A DNA stretch of 64,000 bases, taken from positions 124,001-188,000 of the forward strand of contig CAWJAY010000037.1 of the NCBI GenBank assembly GCA_963840925.1. Direction: 5' to 3'. This DNA is from DATAOG01 sp963840925. GTDB lineage: Bacteria > Pseudomonadota > Alphaproteobacteria > Geminicoccales > Geminicoccaceae. How positions within the stretch are numbered: position 1 is the stretch's first letter; each line of letters opens with the position of its first letter. The notes under the pieces were generated by a model. It saw only the letters and a program-made list of their open reading frames with translations, ran no database searches and was not told the origin of the DNA. Shown here one piece after another: positions 39,598 through 49,650 of this stretch. The position numbers and the translations under genes are program-made.

Positions 39598-40215
39598 TCA
39601 AGCGGGATCGGTGGCCCGGTCCCGGATCGGCCGGCGCGCCTTGAGCGCGGCGCCGAGCGTGCCGTCATCGAGATAGTTGAGCTCGCCGCCGATCGGCACG
39701 CCATGGGCCAACCGGGTGACCATCGGCGCGCTCGCCGCCAAGCGCTCGGCGATGTAGTGCGCGGTCGTCTGGCCGTCGACCGTGGCGCTGGTCGCGAGGA
39801 TCACCTCGGCGACCCGGTGGCGCTCGATCCGGCCCAGCAGCCGGTCGATGCCGAGGTCCTCGGGCCCGCGGCCGTCGAGCGCGGAGAGCGCGCCGCCGAG
39901 CACGTGGTAGCGGCCCTTGAACAGGCCGGAGCGCTCCAGCGCCCACAGGTCGTCGACCTCCTCGACGACGCAGATCAGGCCGCCGTCGCGCGCGGGATCG
40001 GCGCAGATCGAGCACGGCTCGACCGCATCCAGATTGCCGCAGACCGGGCACTGGCGCACGTCGCGCGCGGCCGTGGCGAGCATCGCCGCCAGGCGCGGCA
40101 TCAGCGTCTCGCGCTGCTTCAGAAGATGCAGCGCCGCGCGCCGCGCCGAGCGCGGCCCGAGCCCCGGCAGTTTCGCCAGCAGCTGGATCAGCTCCTCGAG
40201 CGGGCGCGCGACCAT
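39598..40215 (-). CDS. recR: recombination protein RecR
   Basis: The 205-residue intact product has the N-terminal HhH segment LIQLLAKLPGLGPRSARRAA, the zinc finger CPVCGNLDAVEPCSIC and the Toprim domain from GLICVVEEVDDLWALERSGL to EVILATSATVDGQTTAHYIA. The end, VTRLAHGVPIGGELNYLDDG, is the RecR Walker-B-like C-terminal motif. It acts with RecF/RecO at single-strand gaps. It follows ybaB and dnaX in the same direction, the widely conserved dnaX-ybaB-recR unit. Confidence 0.97.
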   Translation of the reverse strand: MVARPLEELIQLLAKLPGLGPRSARRAALHLLKQRETLMPRLAAMLATAARDVRQCPVCGNLDAVEPCSICADPARDGGLICVVEEVDDLWALERSGLFKGRYHVLGGALSALDGRGPEDLGIDRLLGRIERHRVAEVILATSATVDGQTTAHYIAERLAASAPMVTRLAHGVPIGGELNYLDDGTLGAALKARRPIRDRATDPA

Positions 40216-40240
40216 CGGTGAGGCGGTGATCTGCCCAAGA

Positions 40241-40565
40241 TCAGAACGGCAGCTTGAGCCCGGGCGGCAGGTTCATGCCGCCGGTGAGCTTGCCCATCTC
40301 GTCCTGGACGTGCGCCTCGACCTTGGCCTTGGCGTCGTTGAAGGCCGCGACCACCAGGTCCTCGAGGATCTCGATCTCGGCGGGCTCGACCAGGCTCGGG
40401 TCGATCTTGATCGGCGCGCATCTCGCCCTTGCCGTTCAGGGTCACGCTCACCATGCCGCCCCCGGCCGCGCCCGTCACCTCGATCGTGTCCAGCTTGGCC
40501 TGCATCTCGGCCATCCGGCTTTGCAGCTTCTGCGCTTCCTTGAGCATGTTGCCGAGGTTCTTCAT
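40241..40565 (-). CDS. ybaB: YbaB/EbfC nucleoid-associated protein (one frameshift)
   Basis: The start MKNLGNMLKEAQKLQSRMAE and then TIEVTGAAGGGMVSVTLNGK are diagnostic for YbaB/EbfC. An extra C near 40418 shifts the frame. The rest reads IKIDPSLVEPAEIEILEDLV, VAAFNDAKAKVEAHVQDEMG and ends PPGLKLPF at 40241. About 108 residues is the family norm. It is a small dimeric DNA-binding protein, and its gene sits between dnaX and recR as usual. Confidence 0.93.
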
Positions 40566-40589
40566 GGTCGCTCCGGTCTCGGGTGGGTC

Positions 40590-42293
<1,704 letters not shown>

Positions 42294-42335
42294 CGGACCT
42301 GACCCCGGCGACGGGTCCGGGAGGGGAAACGCGAA

Positions 42336-42430
42336 GGGAGCTGACGATGCGACCCGGCCCGAGCTCGTTACGGCTGCTTCCTTCCGGACCTGACCGGGTT
42401 GGCGAGTGGACCGTCCGCCGCCAGCTCCCC
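42336..42430 (-). ncRNA. ffs: small (4.5S-like) signal recognition particle RNA
   Basis: The minus strand carries GGTCAGGTCCGGAAGGAAGC followed by AGCC at plus 42373-42396. This is the invariant SRP RNA apical loop that binds Ffh. The flanks pair: GGGGAGCTG at the 5' end with CAGCTCCC at the 3' end, giving a single long hairpin of about 95 nucleotides. It lies just before dnaX on the same strand, as in many alphaproteobacteria. Exact ends are estimated from the pairing. Confidence 0.95.
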
Positions 42431-42547
42431 GAACCGCAATATCGGGCTTTCGTCGGCCGAGCGCAAGCCGCGCCTGGGCCCGCGGGACGAGCGGTTGGTG
42501 GCACTTGCGGCTTGGCGTAGAGTGGGCGACTGAACCAAGGAGCGGCC

Positions 42548-43464
42548 ATGGCCCGCCTGTCCAACCCGCCGCCGCACCGCTACAGCGGTGCCGGGCACGA
42601 TCGCGCCGCCCATCGCCGGCTGGATGCCGCCTGGCTCGGCGAGCGCCTGGCCGATGCCGGAACGCGGGTGATCCTGATGTCGGGGCTCGAGGTCCTGGTC
42701 AGCGCCGACGATGAGCCCGCCCCGCTCCTGCTGACCGTAGCCGAGCTTGGCCGGGCGCTGTCCGGGGAGGCGATCTTCCTCGGCGAGCACGAGGGCGCGC
42801 CGCTGTTCGCGGCCGAGCTCAGCGAGACCCCGCCGCCGAGCGGCCGGTTCGTCGAGGTGCGCGCGGTCGGCCCCCGGCTGCAGGCGCGGGAGGCCGGCTG
42901 GCTCGCCTATGCCCGGGCGCTCGCCCACTGGCACGCCCGCCATCGCTTCTGCGGCGTCTGCGGCGGGTCCACGGTCAGCGAGCAGGGCGGCCACGTCCGG
43001 CGCTGCGAGGGCTGCGGAGCCCAGCATTTCCCGCGCAGCGACCCGGCGGTGATCGTGCTCGTGACCCACGAGCATCCCGAATTCGGCGCGCGCTGCCTGC
43101 TCGGGCGCTCGGCCCGCTTTCCGGCCGGCATGTACTCGACGCTCGCGGGCTTCGTCGAGCCCGGCGAGTTCCCTCGAGGAGACCGTCCGCCGCGAGATCT
43201 ACGAGGAGGCGGGCGTCGAGCTCGAGGACCTGCAGTACCGCTCATCGCAGCCCTGGCCGTTCCCGGCCTCGCTGATGCTGGGCTTCCGTGCCGCCGCGCG
43301 CAGCGACCAGCTGCGGATCGATCCCGAGGAGCTGGTCGATGCCGGCTGGTTCACGCGCGCGCAGCTACTCGACCCCGAGCGCCGGCCGATCCAGCTGCCC
43401 AACCCGGACTTCGATTGCGCGCCACCTGATCGAGGACTGGCTGTTCGAGGCGCCAGCGGACTGA
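42548..43464 (+). CDS. nudC: NADH/NAD-capped RNA pyrophosphatase NudC (two frameshifts)
   Basis: ATG 42548 gives MARLSNPPPHRYSGAGHDRA. The zinc ribbon is FCGVCGG with RRCEGCGAQHFPRSDPAVIV. Then MYSTLAGFVEPGE leads, after an extra T near 43170, into the Nudix box LEETVRREIYEEAGVELED and the NudC signature SSQPWPFPASLMLGFRA. Another shift near 43412 gives the end IARHLIEDWLFEAPAD, with TGA at 43462-43464. It hydrolyses NADH and removes NAD caps from RNA. About 305 residues after correction. Confidence 0.93.
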
Positions 43465-43475
43465 CGCCCGCTCGC

Positions 43476-43901
43476 TCAGAGCGGCGGGTCCAGGAGCCCC
43501 TGCAGGCGTCCGGCCGAGACCCGGGCGAAGCGGATCAGCAGCGCCTTGCGGCGGGCGGCGGCGAGCGGGCGGACCGGCGCGGCACGCAGGATCTCGGCCG
43601 CGAACCGGTCGGCCCGGATCGTGCCCGCCTCGGCCGGCAGCAGGTCGAGCGGGAAGCCGTCCCCGATCGCGAAGTAGAACCGATCGCAATAGCCCAGATA
43701 GGCCCACCACTTGCGGTCGGCGAGGAAGTCGGCCCGGCTCGCCTTGACCTCGACCAGGCTGATGCCGCCGCTCCGGTCGAGTGCGACCAGATCGGCCCGG
43801 CGACCGTTCGCGAGCGGCAGCTCGGTCACGACCGCCTGGTCCGCGGCCGCGAACGCGCGCGCGACGCCGCGCAGGATCTCGGTGGCGCTGGCTGCGGTCA
43901 T
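43476..43901 (-). CDS. MmcB-family DNA repair protein
   Basis: The 141-residue intact product contains TELPLANGRRADLVALDRSG, ISLVEVKASRADFLADRKWW (nuclease-like D and ExK), YLGYCDRFYFAIGDGFPLDL and RPLAAARRKALLIRFARVSA. This matches MmcB (DUF83/PF06319-like), an alphaproteobacterial protein with a PD-(D/E)xK-type core linked to SOS-type DNA repair. It is convergent with nudC, with 11 bases between the stops. Confidence 0.85.
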   Translation of the reverse strand: MTAASATEILRGVARAFAAADQAVVTELPLANGRRADLVALDRSGGISLVEVKASRADFLADRKWWAYLGYCDRFYFAIGDGFPLDLLPAEAGTIRADRFAAEILRAAPVRPLAAARRKALLIRFARVSAGRLQGLLDPPL

Positions 43902-44088
43902 CAGCGGTCCCTGCCGCTCGGATTTAAGAAAACCTTAACTCGACGCCGGTCACAATCAGGCTCGCGCCGGGCGCCGCCTGCCGGCCGCCGGCCAGCGGTC
44001 GGATCATTGAGCGATAGCCTGTCCGCGAGCGAGAGGACGACATGACAGCGCAAGCGGCCCAGCCTGCGATCCGACATCAGGACCTCCG

Positions 44089-45254
44089 GTGAAAGCGCCG
44101 GCCGGCGGCGCGCCCAACTGCTCCGGGGCGGCGCCAGATCGGTCGCCGCCGCTCCGGCGCGCTTCCGGCTCTGACGATCGCCGACGTCCACGAGCTGCGC
44201 GCCAATCCTTCGGCCGGCGCCCGCAGCGCGCTCGCGGCCAAGTTCGGCCGACACTACGACACGCCTGGTCGAGGGCGAAACCAGGTCGCTCGCGGAGGCC
44301 GTGCTCCAGCTGCTGGTCAGGGACCTCGAGAAGAGCGTCCGCCAGACACTGGCCGAGACGCTGGCCGCGAGCCCCAACCTGCCGCACGACGTCGCCGCGC
44401 GGATGGCCCGCGACGACATCGAGGTCGCCCGGCCGGTGCTCGAGCGCAGCCCCGTGCTCAGTGACGAGGATCTGGCCGAGATCGTCCGCACCCATGCCCT
44501 GCAGTATGCGCTGGCGGTCGCCGGACGCGAGCATCTCTCGGAATACCTTTCAGACACGGTCGCCATCGCCGGCGATGCCGAGGTGGTCGCGCGGCTCGCC
44601 GGCAACGCCGGTGCTCGGATCTCGCTCGAGACCCTGACCCGGATCGCCGCTGACTACCGCGACGACCGCGGCGTCCAGGACCGGCTGATCCGGCGGCCGG
44701 CACTGCCGTACGAGCTGGTCGACCGGATGGTGGCCGAGATCGGCGAGCGGCTGGAATGGGAGCTCGTGAGCAAGCGCCGGATGACCCCGGACGACGCCCG
44801 CCAGCTGATGGCGGCGACCCGCGATCGGGCGACGATCAACATCGTCGCCCGCGGCCATGGCGAGCGGACGCTCGAGCGCGAGCTGCGCGAGCGGCTCACG
44901 GTCGGCGAGCTCGGCCCCGAGGCGCTGCTGGTCTACCTGCGCGACGGCGAGATCAACCGGTTCGAGGCCGCGATCGCGCTGCTGGCCGATGCCGACCTGG
45001 GGCGCGCCCGCCAGCTGCTGTACGGCGTCGACCGGCGCGGCCTCGCCGCGCTCGCCGCGCGGGCGGGCTTTGCCACGCCGCACTACGTGGCGCTGCGCAT
45101 GACGCTCGATCTGGCCGAGCGGAGCGTCAAGCGCGCCGCCCAGCAGGCGACCTATGGCGACGACACGATGCATTTCATCCAGGACCAGTACGAACAGATC
45201 AGGGCCGATCCGGCCCTGATCGGGCAGTGGTTCGGCCAGGGATTCGGCCGGTAA
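44089..45254 (+). CDS. DUF2336 family protein (frameshifted N-terminus)
   Basis: From 44301 the frame gives MLQLLVRDLEKSVRQTLAET, LAASPNLPHDVAARMARDDI, EVARPVLERSPVLSDEDLAE and a repeated helical-hairpin pattern to the end. Upstream, the expected N-terminus (LTIADVHELRANPSAGARSA and LAAKFGRHYDT) is in another frame, so an indel near 44265 is likely. The exact start is unclear (GTG 44089 or later). DUF2336 proteins are alphaproteobacterial alpha-solenoids with HEAT-like repeats; function is unknown, with links to flagellar and stress regulation in some species. Confidence 0.8.
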
Positions 45255-45406
45255 CGGTGCGCCGCCGCCGGCGCGATCGGCTGTTGCGCGAGCGACACAG
45301 CCAGCGCCGGAATTGAGGGCCAGCCTCGACCTGCGCGCGGGCTGCCCTTTGCTCCCCATGATCCACATTGCTGTGGGCAAATTAGCGCGTCGCGCGAATC
45401 GGGGCG

Positions 45407-45412
45407 TATGAT
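45407..45412 (+). promoter_or_regulatory. possible -10 box (TATGAT) for dnaB
   Basis: TATGAT followed by AATTTGATG lies 12-17 bases before the dnaB ATG at 45424, in the only AT-rich part of the gap. A -35 box is weak (TTAGCG at 45382). If used, the transcript would have almost no leader, or start codon 45439 would be used. Confidence 0.25.
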
Positions 45413-45423
45413 AATTTGATGAC

Positions 45424-46942
45424 ATGAGCGCTGATCTGATGTCCGAACCGGACGCCCTAGAGGCCCGGGCGCCGGCGGGCTTTCGCACCCAGCCCCACAA
45501 CATCGAGGCCGAGCAGGCACTGCTCGGCGCGATCCTGATCAACAACGAGGCCTATCACCGGGTCGCGGAGTTCCTGCGCCCGGAGCATTTCTACGAGCCG
45601 GTCCACGGCCGGATCTTCGAGGCCATGGCGCGGCTGGTCGAGAGCGGCAGGCTCGCCGACCATCTGACCCTGAAAGTCGCGTTCGACGAGGACGAGGCGC
45701 TGCGCGAGCTGGACGGCGCGCGCTATCTGGCCCGGCTCGCGCGCGCCGCCGAGACCATCCTGAACGCCGGCGACTACGGCCGGCTGCTGCACGATCTCGG
45801 GCTCAAGCGCGGCCTGATCCACGTCGGCGAGGAGGTGGTCAACAAGGCCTACGACCCGAGCCTGCCCGAGAGCGGGCGCGAGCAGATCGAGGCGGCCGAG
45901 CAGCAGCTGTTCAAGCTCGCGCAGGAAGGCGAGTTCGAGGGCGGGTTCCGCGATTTCCCGGCGGTGCTGACCAGCACGATCACGATGGTCGAGGCCGCCT
46001 ACCACAAGGACAGCCGGGTGACCGGCGTGCCGAGCGGCCTGATCGACCTCGACGAGAAGCTGGGCGGCCTGCAGCGCTCCGATCTCGTGATTCTGGCGGG
46101 CCGCCCGAGCATGGGCAAGACCGCGCTCGCGGTCACGATCGCCGCCAACGCCGCGGCCAGCAGCGCTGCCGGCGCCGAGGCCGAGGGCCTGCCCGGCGGC
46201 CGCTATGCGGTCGGCCTGTTCTCGCTCGAGATGTCGGCCGAGCAGCTGGCGATGCGCCTGCTCTCGGCGCAGGCCCAGCTGAGCTCGGACGACCTGCGCC
46301 GCGGCAAGCTCAAGGACACCGACTTCAAGCGGGTGGTCCAGGCCAGCCAGGATCTGGCGAGCCGCGCGCTATTCATCGACGATACGCCAGCGCTCTCGGT
46401 CAGCGCGCTGCGCACCCGGGCGCGCCGGCTCAAGCGCCGCCACGGCCTGTCGCTGCTGGTGGTCGACTACCTGCAGCTGGTCCGGCCGGTCACCAGCTCC
46501 GCCCAGACCAACCGGGTCCAGGAGATCGCCGAGATCACCCAGGGGCTGAAGGCGATCGCCAAGGAGCTGAACATCCCGGTGCTGGCACTCTCGCAGCTCT
46601 CACGCGCGGTCGAGCAGCGCGAGGACAAGCGGCCGCAGCTCTCCGATCTGCGCGAGTTCGGGCGCGATCGAGCAGGACGCCGATGTGGTCATGTTCGTCT
46701 ATCGGGACGAGTATTATCTCGAGCGGGCCGAGCCGCAGCCGCGCGCCGGCCAGAGCGACGACAAATACGAGGAAGAGCATCGCAAGTGGCTGGAACGCTA
46801 CCAGAAGAGCCTGGGCATCGCCGATCTGATGATCGCCAAGCAGCGCAATGGCCCGATCGGCTCGATCAAGCTCGCGTTCGACGCCGCCCGTGGCCGGTTC
46901 AGCAATTTCGAGTTCCGCGACCTGATCGTGAATGGCCACTGA
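45424..46942 (+). CDS. dnaB: replicative DNA helicase DnaB (one frameshift)
   Basis: The N-terminal domain reads RTQPHNIEAEQALLGAILIN and EFLRPEHFYEPVHGRIFEAM. The RecA-like domain has DLVILAGRPSMGKTALAVTI (Walker A), VGLFSLEMSAEQLAMRLLSA, LLVVDYLQLVRPVTSSAQTN (Walker B) and LNIPVLALSQLSRAVEQRED. In SDLRE-S-GAIEQDADVVMFVYR one extra T near 46660 shifts the frame. The rest (MIAKQRNGPIGSIKLAFDAA) is in the new frame to 46942. About 500 residues is normal. It unwinds DNA at the replication fork. ATG 45439 is an alternative start. It overlaps alr by 11 bases. Confidence 0.95.
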
Positions 46943-48045
46943 CAAGTCCCGCGCGGTCCTGACGGTCGATCTGGGCGCGCTCGCCGGCAACTACCGGCGC
47001 CTGGGGCGCGAGGCGGCCGGCAGCGAGGTCGCGGCCGTGGTCAAGGCGAACGGCTATGGCCTGGGCGCGCTCGAGGTCGCGGCCGCGCTCTGGGCCGCCG
47101 GTTGCCGGCGCTTCTTCGTTGCCCATCTGGAGGAGGGCAGGGCGCTTCGTGCCCGGTTGCCGGCGGCCGTGGTCCACGTGCTGAACGGCCTGCCTGCCGG
47201 GACCGCGGCGCCGATGGCCGAGGCGGGCCTGGTGCCGGTGCTCAATCACCCCGCAGACCTCGCCGGCTGGGCGGAGCAGGCGCGCCGGTCGCGGTCGCCG
47301 GCTGCCGGCAGCGCTCCAGATCGACACCGGCATGTGCCGGCTGGGCTTTGCCGGGGCCGACCTCGAGCGGCTCGACGCCGGCGCGCTCGCAGCCCTCGAT
47401 CTGGTGCTGGTGATCAGCCATCTGGCCTGCGCCGAAGAGCCCGACAATCCGCTCAGCGAGCAGCAGCGCCAGCGCTTTGAGACGCTGCGCGCTTACCTGC
47501 CGCGGGCGCCGGCGAGCCTTGCCAACTCGTCGGGGATCTTCCTCGGGCCGGCTTTCCACTACGACCTCTGCCGACCAGGCGTGGCGCTCTACGGCGTCAA
47601 CCCGACGCCGGGGCGCGCCAATCCGATGGCGCCGGTGGTCACGCTCGAGGCGCCGGTGCTCCAGGTCCACGCCGTCCGGGCGGCGGGCACGGTCGGCTAT
47701 GGTGCCACCTATCCGACCCGCCCGGGCATGCGCATCGCGACCGTCCCGGTCGGCTATGCGGATGGCTATCCACGCGCCGCCGGCGGTCGGGCGAGCGCCC
47801 GGATCGCGGGCCAGACCGTGCCGCTCGCGGGCCGGGTGTCGATGGACCTGATCGCGCTCGACGTCTCGATGCTGCCGGAGAGTGCGGTCCGCCCGGGCAC
47901 GATCGCGACCCTGATCGGCGGACCGGACGGGATCGATGAGCTGGCCGCGGCGGCCGGCACGATCGGCTACGAGGTCCTGACCCGGCTTGGCAGCCGGTTC
48001 GCGCGCAGCTATATCCCGGCCGAACCTCGCGAGCCCCGCGCATGA
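46932..48045 (+). CDS. alr: alanine racemase (one frameshift)
   Basis: MATDKSRAVLTVDLGALAGN is followed by EVAAVVKANGYGLGALEVAA, where the Lys carries PLP. A lost base near 47290 changes the frame. Then come LQIDTGMCRLGFAGADLERL, LANSSGIFLGPAFHYDLCRP, AAGTVGYGATYPTRPGMRIA (catalytic Tyr) and AGRVSMDLIALDVSMLPESA. The end is RFARSYIPAEPREPRA. It supplies D-alanine for peptidoglycan. The start lies within the dnaB 3' end and the stop overlaps mlaE (ATGA), so dnaB-alr-mlaE-mlaF form one tightly packed unit. Confidence 0.93.
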
Positions 48046-48815
48046 ACCTGGTCGCGCTGATCGGCCACGTCTTCCTGAACTTCCTCGCCGGGATCGGCGA
48101 CCTGACCCTGTTCGCCGGGCGGGCGATCGTGCAGGGCCTGCGCGGGCCCTACTATCCGCGCATGATCCTGCGCCAGATGGTCGACATCGGCTACTACTCG
48201 TTGCCGGTGGTCGGGCTGACCGCGATCTTCACCGGCATGGTGCTGGCGCTCCAGAGCCACACCGGTTTTTCCCGGTTCGAGGCCGAGAGCGCGGTCGCGA
48301 CCATCGTCGTACTGTCGATGACCCGCGAGCTTGGGCCGGTGCTCGCGGGCCTGATGGTCGCCGGCCGGGTCGGCGCCTCGATGGCGGCCGAGATCGGCAC
48401 GATGCGGGTCACCGAGCAGATCGACGCGCTGACCACGCTCTCGACCGATCCCTACAAATACCTGGTCTGGCCGCGGCTGATGGCGGGCTTCCTGATGCTG
48501 CCGCTGCTGGTGATCGTGGCCGACATCATCGGCGTGTTCGGCGGCTACATCGTCGGCATCTACAAGCTCGGGTTCGGGCCTTACGAGTACATCAACCGGA
48601 CCTTCGAGTTCCTCGAGACCCAGGACGTGGTCTCCGGGCTGGTCAAGGCGGCGGTGTTCGGCTTCCTGGTCGCGCTGATGGGCTGCTATCAGGGCTACCA
48701 CTCCAAGGGCGGCGCCCAGGGGGTCGGCGCCGCGACCACCAAGGCCGTGGTCTCGGCCTCGATCCTGATCCTGATCGCCAATTACGTCGTCACCGAGAGC
48801 TTCTTCAGCCGATGA
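48042..48815 (+). CDS. mlaE: MlaE-family ABC transporter permease
   Basis: The 257-residue intact product has the MlaE domain: QMVDIGYYSLPVVGLTAIFT, GMVLALQSHTGFSRFEAESA, LSMTRELGPVLAGLMVAGRV (coupling segment), SMAAEIGTMRVTEQIDALTT and YLVWPRLMAGFLMLPLLVIV. About five membrane helices are visible. It is the inner-membrane permease of the retrograde phospholipid (Mla-type) transporter. It overlaps mlaF by four bases. The substrate-binding mlaD and the mlaB/mlaC genes are not adjacent. Confidence 0.93.
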   Translation: MNLVALIGHVFLNFLAGIGDLTLFAGRAIVQGLRGPYYPRMILRQMVDIGYYSLPVVGLTAIFTGMVLALQSHTGFSRFEAESAVATIVVLSMTRELGPVLAGLMVAGRVGASMAAEIGTMRVTEQIDALTTLSTDPYKYLVWPRLMAGFLMLPLLVIVADIIGVFGGYIVGIYKLGFGPYEYINRTFEFLETQDVVSGLVKAAVFGFLVALMGCYQGYHSKGGAQGVGAATTKAVVSASILILIANYVVTESFFSR

Positions 48816-49615
48816 CCCGAACTCCCCCAACCGCTCCCGACCCGCGTCCGGCCAAGATCCGGGTCCGGGGCCTTTCCAAGAGGTTCGGCGCCAAGCAGGT
48901 GCTGGACGGCCTCGACCTCGAGATCGGCCGGGCCGAATCGGTGGTCGTGATCGGCGGCTCGGGCACCGGCAAGTCGGTGCTGCTGAAGTGCATCCTCGGC
49001 ATCCTGCAGCCCGATCAGGGCTCGATCGAGATCGATGGCGTCGAGGTCACCCGCCTCCCGCGCCGGGAGCGCGAGGAGGTGATGCACAAGTTCGGCATGC
49101 TGTTCCAGGGCTCGGCCCTGTTCGACAGCCTGCCGGTCTGGGAGAACGTCGCCTTCGGCCTGCTCCAGGTCAAGAAAGTGCCGCGGAGCGAGGCCAAGGA
49201 GCGCGCGATCGAGGTCTTGGGCCGGGTCGGGCTGCCGCCCGCGGTCGCCGATCTGTCGCCGGCCGAGCTTTCGGGCGGCATGCAGAAGCGGGTCGGGCTC
49301 GCGCGTGCGATCGCGACCCAGCCCGAGATCCTGTTCTTCGACGAGCCGACCACCGGCCTCGACCCGATCATGGCCGACGTGATCAACGACCTGATCGCCG
49401 ACGCGGTTCGGCAGCTCGGAGCGACCGCGCTCTCGATCACCCACGATCTCGCATCCGCGCGCAAGATCGCCGACCGGATCGCGATGCTCTATCAGGGAAA
49501 AGTCATCTGGCAGGGCCCGGTCGGCCAGATCGACGACAGCGGCAATCCCTACGTCGACCAGTTCATCCACGGCCGCGCCGACGGCCCGATCAAGCTCGAC
49601 GTCCGCGCGGCCTGA
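48812..49615 (+). CDS. mlaF: MlaF-type ABC transporter ATP-binding protein
   Basis: The 267-residue intact product has Walker A VVVIGGSGTGKSVLLKCILG, the Q-loop FGMLFQGSALFDSLPVWENV, signature LSPAELSGGMQKRVGLARAI, Walker B EILFFDEPTTGLDPIMADVI and the H-loop LSITHDLASARKIADRIAML. The GSALFDS and SGGMQKR forms are typical for MlaF. It drives the MlaE permease. It ends 36 bases before the convergent patatin gene. Confidence 0.94.
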   Translation: MTRTPPTAPDPRPAKIRVRGLSKRFGAKQVLDGLDLEIGRAESVVVIGGSGTGKSVLLKCILGILQPDQGSIEIDGVEVTRLPRREREEVMHKFGMLFQGSALFDSLPVWENVAFGLLQVKKVPRSEAKERAIEVLGRVGLPPAVADLSPAELSGGMQKRVGLARAIATQPEILFFDEPTTGLDPIMADVINDLIADAVRQLGATALSITHDLASARKIADRIAMLYQGKVIWQGPVGQIDDSGNPYVDQFIHGRADGPIKLDVRAA

Positions 49616-49650
49616 GGCCCAGCCCGCCCCGGGCGCCGGGCACGCATGGC

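Noticed and set aside
46640..46700. Programmed frameshift or intein in dnaB
   Set aside because: No slippery heptamer or intein motifs are present. A single extra T restores the normal DnaB sequence exactly.
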